DNA from: Sphingomonas sp. Ag1
Lineage (GTDB): Bacteria; Pseudomonadota; Alphaproteobacteria; Sphingomonadales; Sphingomonadaceae
NCBI RefSeq assembly: GCF_000980895.1
Contig: NZ_LAZX01000094.1
Span: forward strand, 124,001 to 188,000
Length of the DNA stretch: 64,000 bases
Reading direction: 5' to 3'
A model generated the notes under the pieces. It ran no database searches, was not told the origin of the DNA, and worked only from the letters and a program-made list of their open reading frames with translations. Positions 21,010 through 30,557 of the stretch are shown here, piece after piece. The position numbers and the translations under genes were made by a program. Every line of letters starts with the position of its first letter. Position 1 is the stretch's first letter.

Positions 21010-22620
21010 TCAGCCGGCGAGGCGGTGATCGGGATCGAGCAGCGGCGCGCCGGGGGCAAGGAGGCGCCGCTCCGCCAGGAGCCTGCGCGTGTTGGCCGAG
21101 TTCATCGGCCGCCCGTAGAGATAGCCCTGGCCGCGTGCGCAGCCGAGGTTGCGCAGCCAGCCCTCCGTCTCGATGTCCTCGACGCCTTCTGCGGTTACCG
21201 GCAGGTTCAGGCTGGAGCCAAGGCCGGCGATGGCGCTGACCACAGCGGCGCTGTCGCTGTCGCTGGCGACCGCCTTCACCACGCTCCGGTCGATCTTGAT
21301 CCGGTCGAACGGCAGCGCGCGCAGGTGGCCGAGGCTGGAATGGCCAGTGCCGAAATCATCCAGCGCGACGCGGATGCCCTGGTTCTTGAGGCTGCCGACG
21401 ATCGACTGAGCGAGCGGCAGGTTTTCGAACAGCGCGCCTTCGGTGATCTCGATCTCCAGCCGATGCGCGGGGAAGCCGGTTTCGAGCAGGAGCTTGATGA
21501 TCTTCTGCGGCAGCCAGGCGTCGCGCAACTGCGCGGGCGAGATGTTGATCGACAGGCTGAGCGAGGGATCCCAGTCGCGCGCGGCATGGAACGCCTGACG
21601 CATCACGGCCAGCGACAGGTCGGCGATCATGCCGGTCTGTTCGGCGATGGTGATGAACCGGTCTGGCGGGATGATGCCGTGGACCGGGTGGTCCCAGCGG
21701 GCGAGCACTTCGAACCCGAACAACTGGCCGGTGGCGAGGTCGATCTGCTGTTCGAAATAGGGGATGATCTGGCCCGCCGGAATGGCGTCGCGCAGCGCCT
21801 GTTCCAGTTCGTTGCGCGCCTGCAGCGCACGCGCCATCGCCGGATCGAACCAGCCGACGCGGTTTCGCCCGGCTTCCTTGGCGGCGCACATCGCGATTTC
21901 GGCCGCGCGCGTCAGCGCGTCGATCGAGCCACGCTCCACGTCCGACCGTGCAAGGCCGATGGTAGCCGTGATCTGAATGCCCGCGCCGTCGATCTCGATC
22001 GGCTGCGCGAGGTGGCTGACGAGGCGCTCGGCTATACGCTGTACGGTATCGGGATCGCGCGGATCGAAGACGAAGGCGCAGACGAATTCGTCCCCGCCGA
22101 GCCGTCCGGCCAGTGCGAAAGGTGGCAGCTCGGCCTGGATCTGGCTGGCAACGCGGGCGAGCAGCTTGTCACCCGTGGCGTGGCCATGGAGTTCGTTCAC
22201 CGCGCGAAAGCGATCGAGATCGACCAGCAGGAGCGCGGTGGCGCGATGCCTGCGCGACGCATCGAGCAGCATCGCGCTGCCCTGCTCCGTCAACGCCCGA
22301 CGATTGAGCAGGCCGGTCAGCGGATCACTGGTCGGCGTCAGGCGGGTACGAGCGCTGTTCGCCAGCCGCTGCCCGACCAGCTGGGTGATCTGGCGATGGC
22401 GGTGCCACCCGAGAAGAATGAGCGCGACATTCAGGAGAAGCGCGAGGACCATCAGTTCGTCCACCGCGCCGCCGAACCTGCGCTGCAGAAGGGTGGCGGC
22501 CGTTGCACCGAGCAGCGCAACGAACAGCCCGATCGCGGCGATCGTGATACGGCCTGCAGGGGTAGCGCGCGGCTCAGCAGAACCACGCGAGACCTGGGCG
22601 GGGGGCGCCGAGTCTTCCAT
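21010..22620 (-). CDS. GGDEF-EAL cyclic-di-GMP protein, membrane-anchored
   Basis: 536 residues. Two predicted membrane helices (about residues 25-75), a GGDEF domain with intact RLGGDEF, and an EAL domain with EVLAR, Asn in INISPAQL, EIEITEG, DDFGTG, KIDRS, TAEGVED and QGYLYG all present, so phosphodiesterase activity is expected. The allosteric RxxD inhibition site normally five residues before GGDEF is absent (PPFA at that place). It may be bifunctional or have a GTP-sensing GGDEF. No periplasmic sensor domain of note. Convergent with the ComM-like gene. Confidence 0.93.
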   Translation of the reverse strand: MEDSAPPAQVSRGSAEPRATPAGRITIAAIGLFVALLGATAATLLQRRFGGAVDELMVLALLLNVALILLGWHRHRQITQLVGQRLANSARTRLTPTSDPLTGLLNRRALTEQGSAMLLDASRRHRATALLLVDLDRFRAVNELHGHATGDKLLARVASQIQAELPPFALAGRLGGDEFVCAFVFDPRDPDTVQRIAERLVSHLAQPIEIDGAGIQITATIGLARSDVERGSIDALTRAAEIAMCAAKEAGRNRVGWFDPAMARALQARNELEQALRDAIPAGQIIPYFEQQIDLATGQLFGFEVLARWDHPVHGIIPPDRFITIAEQTGMIADLSLAVMRQAFHAARDWDPSLSLSINISPAQLRDAWLPQKIIKLLLETGFPAHRLEIEITEGALFENLPLAQSIVGSLKNQGIRVALDDFGTGHSSLGHLRALPFDRIKIDRSVVKAVASDSDSAAVVSAIAGLGSSLNLPVTAEGVEDIETEGWLRNLGCARGQGYLYGRPMNSANTRRLLAERRLLAPGAPLLDPDHRLAG

Positions 22621-22639
22621 CTCGCCCCATGATGCGGCG

Positions 22640-22680
22640 GGGCCATGTATAATTTGTTAACTGCCCGATGCTTGCCCTGA
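22640..22680. promoter_or_regulatory. AT-rich divergent promoter region (GGDEF-EAL / ffh)
   Basis: The plus strand carries TATAAT at 22648-22653 followed by TTGTTAAC in an otherwise GC-rich 198-base gap between divergent genes. A -35 element is not clear, so this is a weak promoter call. Confidence 0.3.
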
Positions 22681-22756
22681 AGCGCCGTTTGCCGTACAGG
22701 CCGCGCAACGTTCCGAGTTGAACGCTGAAGACGAGCGCCCATTGTGGTGCACGCTG

Positions 22757-22786
22757 GCCGGCGAGGTTTCGCCCGCCGGCGCTTTT
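22757..22786 (+). promoter_or_regulatory. Attenuator-like hairpin in the ffh leader
   Basis: GCCGGCG (22757-22763) pairs with CGCCGGC (22774-22780) and is followed by GCTTTTG, 32 bases before the ffh ATG. The form is that of an intrinsic terminator upstream of a coding region, so it may attenuate ffh or end a short leader RNA. Confidence 0.5.
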
Positions 22787-22818
22787 GCGTTTGGGCGGAA
22801 GAAAGGAGTTTTGACGCG

Positions 22819-24324
22819 ATGTTCGACAGCCTGAGCGACCGTCTTGGCGGTGTATTCGACCGTCTTCGCGGCCGCGGCGCGCTGACCGAGGCCGATGTCC
22901 GGCAGGCCATGCGCGAAGTGCGCATCGCGTTGCTGGAGGCTGACGTCGCGCTGCCGGTCGCGCGGCAGTTCGTCGAAGAGGCCACCGAAAAGGCGATCGG
23001 CCAGAACGTGCTGCGCTCGGTGACTCCGGGGCAGCAGGTCGTCAAGATCGTCAATGACGCGCTGGTCGCGATGCTCGGCGGCGACGATCCCGAAGCGGCC
23101 GAGCTGAAGATCGACGTCACGCCGCCGGCGGTGGTGATGATGGTCGGCCTGCAGGGGTCGGGCAAGACGACCACGACCGCGAAGATCGCCAAGCGCCTGT
23201 CGGGCGGCAAGGCGGGCCGCGATCGCAAGAAGGTGCTGATGGCGTCGCTCGACGTCAATCGCCCGGCGGCGCAGGAGCAGCTGGCGACGCTGGGCAAGCA
23301 GATCGAGGTGCAGACGCTGCCGATCGTGGCCGGGCAGCAGCCGGTCGATATCGCCCGCCGCGCACTTCAGGCGGCGAAGCTGCAGGGCTTCGACGTGCTG
23401 ATGCTCGACACCGCCGGTCGTCTCCACGTCGACCAGGCGTTGATGGACGAGATGAAGGCAGTGGCGGAAATCGCCACGCCGCAGGAAATCCTGCTCGTCG
23501 TCGATTCGCTGACCGGCCAGGACGCGGTCAATGTCGCGCAGAGCTTCTCGGCGCAGGTGCCGCTGACCGGCGTCGTGCTGACCCGCATGGACGGCGATGC
23601 GCGCGGTGGTGCGGCGCTGTCGATGCGCGCCGTCACCGGCAAGCCGATCAAGTTTGCCGGCGTCGGCGAAAAGATGGACGCGCTCGAGGCGTTCCATGCG
23701 GAGCGGGTTGCCGGCCGTATCCTGGGCATGGGCGATGTCGTCAGCCTGGTCGAGAAGGCGGCGGAGTCGATCCAGCAGGAAGACGCCGAGCGCATGGCGG
23801 CGAAGCTGGCCAAGGGCCAGTTCGACATGGACGACCTGCGTGGCCAGCTGGCGCAGATGCGCCGCATGGGCGGCCTCGGCGCGCTCGCCGGCATGATGCC
23901 CGGCATGAAGAAGGCGCAGCAGGCGATGGCCAACGGCGCGGTCGACGAACGCATTCTGCTGCGCATGGATGCGATGATCACGTCGATGACGCCGAAGGAG
24001 CGATCGAAGCCCGAACTGATCAACGCCAAGCGTAAGATTCGTATCGCCAAGGGCAGCGGCACGACCGTTCAGGACGTGAACAAGCTGCTGAAGATGCACC
24101 AGGAAATGTCCACCGCGATGAAGAAGATCCGCAAGATGGGCGGTATCAAGGGCATGCTGGCGATGCTGGGCAAGGGTGGTCCTGGCGGCGGCATGGCCGG
24201 CATCGGCAACGCGCTGGGCGGGCCGGAGCTTGGCGACATGCTGGGCAAGGCCGGCGGCGGGCTCCCTGGTCTGCCCGGTGGTGCGGGCGGCCTGCCGCCC
24301 GGATTTCCGAAGTTCAAGAAGTAA
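22819..24324 (+). CDS. ffh: Signal recognition particle protein Ffh
   Basis: 501 residues. N domain (MFDSLSDRLGGVFDRLRGRG), G domain with GLQGSGKTTT near residue 109, DTAGR and TRMDGDARGG, then the Met-rich M domain with SGTTVQDVNKLLK and a Gly/Pro-rich tail. It binds signal sequences and SRP RNA and docks with FtsY. ATG at 22819 has a strong ribosome site (AAAGGAG); the frame opens earlier at 22744 but that extension is not conserved. Followed 87 bases later by rpsP, the common ffh-rpsP-rimM-trmD-rplS order. Confidence 0.97.
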   Translation: MFDSLSDRLGGVFDRLRGRGALTEADVRQAMREVRIALLEADVALPVARQFVEEATEKAIGQNVLRSVTPGQQVVKIVNDALVAMLGGDDPEAAELKIDVTPPAVVMMVGLQGSGKTTTTAKIAKRLSGGKAGRDRKKVLMASLDVNRPAAQEQLATLGKQIEVQTLPIVAGQQPVDIARRALQAAKLQGFDVLMLDTAGRLHVDQALMDEMKAVAEIATPQEILLVVDSLTGQDAVNVAQSFSAQVPLTGVVLTRMDGDARGGAALSMRAVTGKPIKFAGVGEKMDALEAFHAERVAGRILGMGDVVSLVEKAAESIQQEDAERMAAKLAKGQFDMDDLRGQLAQMRRMGGLGALAGMMPGMKKAQQAMANGAVDERILLRMDAMITSMTPKERSKPELINAKRKIRIAKGSGTTVQDVNKLLKMHQEMSTAMKKIRKMGGIKGMLAMLGKGGPGGGMAGIGNALGGPELGDMLGKAGGGLPGLPGGAGGLPPGFPKFKK

Positions 24325-24411
24325 GCAACCGCCCCGTCGCGGGGCAACATTGTCACCAACGAAATCCCCGCGTGCGCAGGGACGAAGACTTAGAAGGCAA
24401 GGAAGACTACA

Positions 24412-24867
24412 ATGGCACTCAGCATTCGCCTGTCGCGTGGCGGCTCCAAGAAGCGTCCGTACTATCGCATCGTCGTGGCCGATGCGCGCAGCCCGCGTGA
24501 TGGCCGCTTCATCGAGAAGATCGGCAACTACAACCCGCTGCTCGCCAAGGACGACGAGAAGCGCGTCGTGCTGAACGCGGAGCGTGCGAAGCACTGGCTG
24601 AGCAATGGCGCGCAGCCAACCGATCGTGTCGCCCGCTTCCTCGACCTCGCCGGCGTTCGCGAGCGTGCAGCCCGCAACAACCCGAAGAAAGCCGAGCCGG
24701 GCGAGAAGGCCAAGGAGCGCGCCGAGGAGCGTGCCGAGAAGCTGAAGGCCGCTGAGGAAGCGTCGCAGGCGGAGACCGAGGCCGTGATGGCCGCGGAAGT
24801 CGACGCAGCGACCGAGACGCCGAGCGCAGAGGCCGAGAAGGTCGCCGACGCGACGGCCGAGCAGTAA
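24412..24867 (+). CDS. rpsP: 30S ribosomal protein S16, long-tailed
   Basis: 151 residues. The first 80 are canonical S16 ([32 protein letters not shown]). The last 65 residues are a low-complexity Ala/Glu/Lys tail likely to form a charged helix. Alphaproteobacterial S16 proteins often have such tails, though this one is long. Ribosome site GCAAGGAAG precedes ATG. Confidence 0.97.
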   Translation: MALSIRLSRGGSKKRPYYRIVVADARSPRDGRFIEKIGNYNPLLAKDDEKRVVLNAERAKHWLSNGAQPTDRVARFLDLAGVRERAARNNPKKAEPGEKAKERAEERAEKLKAAEEASQAETEAVMAAEVDAATETPSAEAEKVADATAEQ

Positions 24868-24919
24868 GCATCAAATCGGGTCATGGCGCGTTTTCCTTCG
24901 GCAGCGAAAGGAACGTGCC

Positions 24920-25072
24920 ATGACCGTCGACCCCAAGCCTCACGCGCCAGACCCCAGGACCGCAAGCGATGACGACGAACAGGTCGCCAGCAACGAAGGA
25001 GTCTCTGCGAGTGAGCCCGCCGAAGGCGCAGACGACGTCCCAACAGGCGGCGAAGGCTCCCCCAACGGGTGA
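24920..25072 (+). CDS. Small acidic ORF between rpsP and rimM
   Basis: 50 codons from ATG 24920 to TGA 25070-25072, with a strong ribosome site (AAAGGA, 8 bases spacing). The product begins MTVDPKPHAPDPRTA and continues rich in Asp, Glu, Ser and Gly, with no Lys after the start and no hydrophobic segment. It overlaps the proposed rimM start by 62 bases in another frame. It could be a real short protein, a leader peptide coupling rpsP to rimM translation, or a chance frame. I know no homologue. Confidence 0.4.
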   Translation: MTVDPKPHAPDPRTASDDDEQVASNEGVSASEPAEGADDVPTGGEGSPNG

Positions 25073-25529
25073 ACCGCAGGTCGTCCTGGCGGTCATCACG
25101 GGGGCGCACGGCATCGGCGGCGAAGTGAAGCTCAAGCTCTTCGCCGATGATCTTGCCAGCTATACCTCCTTCAACAATGGCGCGCTGACGCTGAAAAGCG
25201 TGCGCGGAACGATCGCTCGGTTTGCGGAAGTGAAAGACCGCACGGCCGCGGAAGGATTGCGCGGGCTGGAACTGTCGGTTCCGCGCGCCGCCTTGCCGCC
25301 GTTGGAAGAGGGTGAATATTATCATGCCGACCTGATCGGCCTGCCAGCGGTATCCGACGCTGGCGAGACGCTGGGCCTCGTCGTTTCGGTCGAGAATTTC
25401 GGCGCCGGCGATGTGATCGAGGTCGAACGCCCGACCGGCAAGCGTTTCATGGTGCCGATGACGCCGCAGGCGGTTCCGGAATGGGATGACGAGCGGCTGG
25501 TGATCGCAGCGGCGTTCGCCGACGCCTGA
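25011..25529 (+). CDS. rimM: Ribosome maturation factor RimM
   Basis: 172 residues from GTG 25011. RimM core: VVLAVITGAHGIGGEVKLKLF, then the PRC-barrel half with EYYHADLIGLPA and FMVPMTP. It helps mature the 3' domain of 16S rRNA. The GTG start is preferred because AAGGAG lies 9 bases upstream; an ATG at 24969 in the same frame has a poorer site. The first 25 residues are a Ser/Ala/Pro/Gln-rich extension. Unlike in most bacteria trmD does not follow; it is found 6.6 kb away. Confidence 0.93.
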   Translation: MSPPKAQTTSQQAAKAPPTGEPQVVLAVITGAHGIGGEVKLKLFADDLASYTSFNNGALTLKSVRGTIARFAEVKDRTAAEGLRGLELSVPRAALPPLEEGEYYHADLIGLPAVSDAGETLGLVVSVENFGAGDVIEVERPTGKRFMVPMTPQAVPEWDDERLVIAAAFADA

Positions 25530-25553
25530 TACGGGCGGGTTGGCCGGCGGCGA

Positions 25554-26291
25554 TCAGACGTCCATCTGCTTCACCGCCGCATTCCACATCGAGATGTTGT
25601 TACGGGCCTCCTGCACAAAGGCGGAGCGGCGCACGAAGCCGAGGAAGAAATCCGCCAGCCACTTGCCGGGATTGCGCAGCGGCCGTTCGAACTGAACGAG
25701 GAGCACCACACGGGTGCCGCCGGTCTCGTTCCACACTTCGTGATCATAGGTGTCGTCGAACACCAGAGTCTCGCCCTCGCGCCAACGCACGATACGGTTG
25801 TCGACACGCATGCGCACGTCGCCGTCATCGGGCACGATCAGGCCGAGGTGGCAGGTGATCAGCCCCTTCGAAACGCCGCGGTGCGCGGGAATGTGTGTGC
25901 CGGGCGCCAGGATCGAGAAGAAGGCGCTGTTCAGGCCGGGGATCTGCTCGACGAGGCGGGCAGTGGTGGGGCAGCGGTCGGCGTTCTCGTCGATGCGATA
26001 GCCATAGCCCCAGATGAAGAACGACCGCCACATGTTCACCTGCGCGATCGACCGGTGGTCGGGCGAGATGGTGGCGAGGCTGGGCGCGGCCTGGCCGCGC
26101 AGCGCGACCTCGATCGCCTCTGCGCGGATCGCGTCCCAATTGTCGCGCAGCAACTGCGTCCAAGGGAAGGTGCGCACGTCGAGCACGGGATCGTTCGAGA
26201 CCAAAGATGACGAGGCGATCAGCCGGTCGAAGATCCCGCGAAGATGCTTGCCCACCCGGATGATCAAGGGACGGTTCGGATCAGCCTTCAT
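25554..26291 (-). CDS. Aspartyl/asparaginyl beta-hydroxylase family dioxygenase
   Basis: 245 residues. The Fe(II)/2-oxoglutarate beta-hydroxylase domain shows HIPAHRGVSKGLITCHLGL with the first iron-ligand His region, WREGETLVFDDTYDHEVWNE with the second His, and the 2-oxoglutarate-binding Arg in GTRVVLLVQF. Bacterial relatives include LpxO, which hydroxylates lipid A acyl chains, and peptide hydroxylases; the substrate here is unknown. ATG at 26291 matches the usual start of the family, though the open frame reaches 26459 and a GTG at 26405 has a fair upstream purine stretch. Convergent with rimM. Confidence 0.87.
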   Translation of the reverse strand: MKADPNRPLIIRVGKHLRGIFDRLIASSSLVSNDPVLDVRTFPWTQLLRDNWDAIRAEAIEVALRGQAAPSLATISPDHRSIAQVNMWRSFFIWGYGYRIDENADRCPTTARLVEQIPGLNSAFFSILAPGTHIPAHRGVSKGLITCHLGLIVPDDGDVRMRVDNRIVRWREGETLVFDDTYDHEVWNETGGTRVVLLVQFERPLRNPGKWLADFFLGFVRRSAFVQEARNNISMWNAAVKQMDV

Positions 26292-26567
26292 CTCCGCCGA
26301 AGGGGCGGGCGCGCCCGAGATCGCGCAGACATCCGGGACCAGCACCGGCGCGATTGCTCGTTTGTCAGGTGCCAGGGAATCGCGGGCGGGAGAAATGGTG
26401 TTCACGATGCCTATCCGCCTTCTGATATTGGCGTGCGCGCAGCAGGCCACGACGTTCATGGCGACCGACTAGGGGCGGATCAGGTCCAAAACATGGCGAG
26501 GAAAGGGTGATCGAAAGATCGCCGGGGGGTGTGGCGGCAGCGTGTCGGGCAAGCTAGAAGCAGCCGC

Positions 26568-29507
26568 ATGACCGCATTTTCGCGCGCGCTTGCTGCGCCG
26601 TTCGCCGTTGTTTCTCTTGTCGCGTTGGCGGCCGTTCCGGCCATTGGACAGCAGGCAGCGCAGAAGGCAGCTGCCACCGCCAGCCGGGCAGTGGCGGCCA
26701 CTGCCGCGCCTGTGCAGGGCACGATCATCGATCCTGCAACGGTAAGGGTCGACACCTCGCCCTGGCTGTTCAAGGGATCGGACATTCCGCCCGACCCGGC
26801 GTGGAACTTCGGCGCACTGCCCAATGGCCTGCGTTATGCCGTCCGCAAGAATGGCGTGCCCCCGGGGCAGGTTGCAGTGCGGGTGCGCATTGATGCCGGA
26901 TCACTGAACGAGACCGATGAGGAACGCGGCTACGCGCATCTAATTGAGCATCTCTCGTTCCGCGGCTCCAAATACGTGCCCGACGGCGAGGCGAAGCGGG
27001 TGTGGCAGCGGTTCGGCGCGACCTTCGGGTCGGATTCGAACGCGCAGACCACGCCGACCCAGACGGTCTACAAGCTCGACCTACCGGCCGCGACCGAGGC
27101 GAACCTCGACGAGAGTCTCAAGATCTTTGCCGGGATGATGTCCGAACCGGGCATCAATGCGCAGGGGCTGGCCGCCGAGCGGCCGGCGGTGCTGGCCGAG
27201 CAGCGCGAGGCGCCGGGACCGCAGGTGCGCCTGTCGGACGCGCGCAATGCCTTGTTCTTTGCCGGGCAGCCGCTGGCCGACCGCTCACCAATCGGCAATG
27301 TGAAGACGCTGGAAGCGGCGACGCCGGCCAGCGTGCAAGCATTCCACCAGCGCTGGTATCGCCCTGCGCGGACGGTGGTGATCATTTCTGGTGACATCGA
27401 CCCGGCAGTCGCCGCCCGTCTGGTGGTGAAGAACTTCGGCGGCTGGAAGGGTGTTGGCCCTGATCCGGCGGACCCCGACTTCGGCAAGCCTGATCCGAAG
27501 GCGACGCCGACCGCGGCGATCAACGAGCCGTCGCTGCCGCCGCTGGTGATCAGCGCCACGCTGCGTCCGTGGACCTATCAGGACGATACGATCATCTTCA
27601 ACCAGAAGCGGCTGGTGGACCTGGTGGCGATGCGGGTCATCAACCGGCGGCTGGAGGATCGCGCACGCGCCGGTGGCAGCTTCCTGCAGGCGAGCGTGAA
27701 CCTGGAGGATGTGGCGCGATCCACCAACGGCACCTTCGTCAGCACCGTGCCGATCGGCGACGATTGGGAAGCGGCGCTGAAGGACGTGCGGGCGGTGATT
27801 GCCGACGCGATGGCCAATGCGCCGAGCCAGGCCGACGTCGACCGCGAGACCGCAGAGTTCGAAGGCGCGATGCGCAATGAGGTGGAGACCGCACGGGTCG
27901 AAGCCGGCGCCAAGCAGGCCGACGACATGGTCCAGGCGCTCGACATCCGCGAGACGGTGGCCGGGCCGCAGGAATCGTACAACATCTTCCTCGACGCCAA
28001 GAAGAAGGGGATGTTCTCCGCGGCTGGCGTGCTTGAGTCCACCCAGCGCGTGTTCAAGGGCGACGCGCAGCGCGCCATCGTCAACACGCGCATGGCGGAC
28101 CCCGGTGCGGCCGCGAAGCTGGCGTCGGCGCTGACGGCGGACGTGTCGAAGCTGGCCGGACGGCGGGATCGTCAGTCGAAGGTCGATTTCAAGGACCTGC
28201 CGAAGCTGGGCAAGCCGGGCAACGTGACGGCGCGCGAGACGATTGCGGACCCCGGGATCGAGAAGGTGACCTTCTCCAACGGTGTGCGGATGCTGATGTA
28301 CCCGAATGCATCCGAGACGGGTCGCGTATACCTGCGGGTCCGCTTTGGCCGCGGATATAGTGCGCTCCCAGCTGACAAGCCGACGGCGGCCTGGGCGGCG
28401 GATAGCGCGCTCATTCCTGGCGGGATCGGCAAGTGGAATCAGAGCGACCTCGACGCCCTGACCACGGGCCGCCGCATGGGGCTAGATTTCGATATCACTG
28501 ACGATGCATTCGTCATGAGCGCCATGACGACCCCGGGCGACTATGCCGACAATCTGGCGTTGATGGCGGCCAAGCTGGCGGCGCCGCGCTGGGATGCAGC
28601 GCCCGTTCTGCGCGCCAAGGCCGCTGCGGTGGCGGGCTATGCCGGGTTCAATTCGTCGCCGGATGGTGTGCTGTCCCGCGATCTGGAGCGGCTGTTGCGC
28701 AATGGCGATCCGCGCTGGGGCCCGCCGACGCGCGAGGAGATCGATGCCCTGACGCCGGAGGGGTTCCGCAAGCTGTGGGAGCCGCTTCTGGCCACCGGCC
28801 CGATCGAGGTCGATGTGTTCGGCGACGTGACGGGTGACGAGGCCATTGCCGCCGTCGCCAAAACGTTCGGCGCGCTGAAGGCCCGCACGGAAGCGCCGGC
28901 GCTCTCGCCCGGCGCGGCTTTCCCGGCGCACAATGACGTGCCCGTGACGCTTACCCATGAGGGCGCGGACACGCAGGCGGCGGCGGTGATCGCCTGGCCG
29001 ACCGGTGGCGGCAGCGCGGGTATCGCGGAGAGCCGGCGCCTCGACATCCTGTCTGCAATCTTCGGTGATCGCCTGTTCGATCGTCTGCGGTCGGTGGCCG
29101 GCGCGAGCTACAGCCCCAGTGCGGTCAGCCAGTGGCCGATGGGGCTTACGTCGGGCGGGCGTATGATCGCAGTCGGCCAGGTAGCGCCGGAGAATGTCGA
29201 CCTGTTCTACAAGCTGAGCCGCGAGATTGCGGCGGAGCTGGTGTCAACGCCGGTCAGCGAGGACGAGCTGCGCCGCGCGGTCGGGCCGATGATGCAGTAT
29301 CTGGCGCGCGCATCGTCGGGGAACCAGTTTTGGCTGCTGCTGGTGAACGGCGGCGCCTATGACCCCAATCGGCTGAACGGCGCGCGCACGCTGGTGAGCG
29401 ATTACATGGGCATCACCCCCCAGACGTTGCAGGCAACCGCCGCCAAATATCTGCGGCCGGAGAAGGACTGGACGCTGAAGGTGCTGCCGAAAACGCCAGC
29501 GAAGTGA
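26568..29507 (+). CDS. Exported M16-family zinc metallopeptidase
   Basis: 979 residues. Signal peptide ends near VPAIGQQ. The first M16 domain has the inverted zinc motif HLIEH near residue 127 with downstream Glu in LAEQREAPG; a second pair of M16 half-domains (NGVRMLMYPN onward, about residue 565) lacks the motif, as in pitrilysin-type proteins. Likely periplasmic peptide degradation. Start ATG 26568 gives a clean signal peptide; an upstream in-frame ATG at 26529 would add 13 residues. Sits inside the interrupted rimM-trmD region. Confidence 0.93.
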   Translation: MTAFSRALAAPFAVVSLVALAAVPAIGQQAAQKAAATASRAVAATAAPVQGTIIDPATVRVDTSPWLFKGSDIPPDPAWNFGALPNGLRYAVRKNGVPPGQVAVRVRIDAGSLNETDEERGYAHLIEHLSFRGSKYVPDGEAKRVWQRFGATFGSDSNAQTTPTQTVYKLDLPAATEANLDESLKIFAGMMSEPGINAQGLAAERPAVLAEQREAPGPQVRLSDARNALFFAGQPLADRSPIGNVKTLEAATPASVQAFHQRWYRPARTVVIISGDIDPAVAARLVVKNFGGWKGVGPDPADPDFGKPDPKATPTAAINEPSLPPLVISATLRPWTYQDDTIIFNQKRLVDLVAMRVINRRLEDRARAGGSFLQASVNLEDVARSTNGTFVSTVPIGDDWEAALKDVRAVIADAMANAPSQADVDRETAEFEGAMRNEVETARVEAGAKQADDMVQALDIRETVAGPQESYNIFLDAKKKGMFSAAGVLESTQRVFKGDAQRAIVNTRMADPGAAAKLASALTADVSKLAGRRDRQSKVDFKDLPKLGKPGNVTARETIADPGIEKVTFSNGVRMLMYPNASETGRVYLRVRFGRGYSALPADKPTAAWAADSALIPGGIGKWNQSDLDALTTGRRMGLDFDITDDAFVMSAMTTPGDYADNLALMAAKLAAPRWDAAPVLRAKAAAVAGYAGFNSSPDGVLSRDLERLLRNGDPRWGPPTREEIDALTPEGFRKLWEPLLATGPIEVDVFGDVTGDEAIAAVAKTFGALKARTEAPALSPGAAFPAHNDVPVTLTHEGADTQAAAVIAWPTGGGSAGIAESRRLDILSAIFGDRLFDRLRSVAGASYSPSAVSQWPMGLTSGGRMIAVGQVAPENVDLFYKLSREIAAELVSTPVSEDELRRAVGPMMQYLARASSGNQFWLLLVNGGAYDPNRLNGARTLVSDYMGITPQTLQATAAKYLRPEKDWTLKVLPKTPAK

Positions 29508-29516
29508 TGCGACAGG

Positions 29517-29549
29517 CGCCGTCTCATTCCCGGGAATGAAGCGGCGTTT
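29517..29549 (+). terminator. Terminator after the M16 peptidase gene
   Basis: CGCCG / CGGCG arms (29517-29521 and 29542-29546) enclose a perfect palindrome CATTCCCGGGAATG, followed by TTTCC. Lies between convergent genes, so probably bidirectional. Confidence 0.7.
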
Positions 29550-29551
29550 CC

Positions 29552-30457
29552 TTATCTGCGGAGAGGGCGGCGCTCGCTAAGTTCGTTGCGGATCGTGGTT
29601 GCTGCCACGCCGGCCTGACCCATGGCGTGGCTGATCTGATCCAGCCCCTTCACCACGTCCCCGGCCGCATAGAGGCCGGGAATGGTGGTGCGCTGATGTT
29701 CGTCGGTGACGATACAGCCATCGTCGGTGCCGCGTGCGCCGGCACCCAGCGCAAGTTCCGAGCGGATCTGTGAGCCAAGCGCCGGATAGACGCTGTCGAA
29801 GCGGAGGCGACCGTGGGCGGTGTCGAAGGCGAGCTGGTCGCCCTCGATCGCGTAATGGCCGCACGGACCATCCACCCGCGTCACCCCGGCGGCGTCCAGC
29901 GCATCGGCACAAGCGTCGTCGAGCATGTGTTCGGCATCGGGAGCGATCAGCGTGACATCGCGCGTATAGCCGCGGAGGAACAGCGCCTCGCGCATCCCGT
30001 GCGTGCCGGTACCGATGACCCCGACGCGCTTGTCGGTCACTTCATAGCCGTCGCAGATCGGGCAGTAGCGGAGGAGGCCTCGCTGCAGCGCCTCGTCGTG
30101 CAACGCCGCCTCTATCCTTGGCCGGTTGTTCACCACGCCGGTGGCGAGAAGGACGGTGCATGCCTCCACGGTCGTTTCCCCTGTACGCACGACGAAATGG
30201 TCGTCCACCGGCTCAACCGCGGTGACCTTTGAGTCGTGCGAGCGAACGCCGAACGAGGCGGCTTGCTGCCGCATGCGGGCGAGCAGATCCTTGCCGCTGA
30301 TCCCGCCGGGAAAGCCGGCGTGATTGTGCGTGCAGGGGATCAGCGCGGCCCGGCTCTCGCCGCTGTCGTACAGGGCGATGTCGAGGTGGAAGCGGGAGAG
30401 GTAGATGGCGGCGGTCAGACCTGCCGGGCCGCCGCCGATGATGACGCAGTCGTGCAT
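29552..30457 (-). CDS. Thioredoxin-reductase-like FAD/NAD(P) oxidoreductase
   Basis: 301 residues. FAD-binding [18 protein letters not shown] at the N terminus, a CPICDGYE redox Cys pair near residue 135, NAD(P)-binding [13 protein letters not shown] and the C-terminal FAD motif [15 protein letters not shown]. The CxxC places it in the thioredoxin reductase group, but CPIC rather than CATC and the sequence style point to the broader NAD(P)/FAD oxidoreductase relatives; its electron acceptor is unknown. ATG 30457 chosen at the flavin fold start. Divergent from the serine hydrolase gene across 100 bases. Confidence 0.92.
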   Translation of the reverse strand: MHDCVIIGGGPAGLTAAIYLSRFHLDIALYDSGESRAALIPCTHNHAGFPGGISGKDLLARMRQQAASFGVRSHDSKVTAVEPVDDHFVVRTGETTVEACTVLLATGVVNNRPRIEAALHDEALQRGLLRYCPICDGYEVTDKRVGVIGTGTHGMREALFLRGYTRDVTLIAPDAEHMLDDACADALDAAGVTRVDGPCGHYAIEGDQLAFDTAHGRLRFDSVYPALGSQIRSELALGAGARGTDDGCIVTDEHQRTTIPGLYAAGDVVKGLDQISHAMGQAGVAATTIRNELSERRPLRR

Positions 30458-30557
30458 GGCCTGCCGAGCGCATTGGTCGCTTTCTGGTTCCCTGGCTCGG
30501 CGATTGACGCGGCGCGGGGGTGCGGTATCGCTTCGGCAACTAACCGGGGGGATGACG

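Noticed and set aside
22621..22818. Possible SRP RNA gene next to ffh
   Set aside because: The conserved tetraloop and symmetric-loop sequences of 4.5S RNA are not present in this gap.
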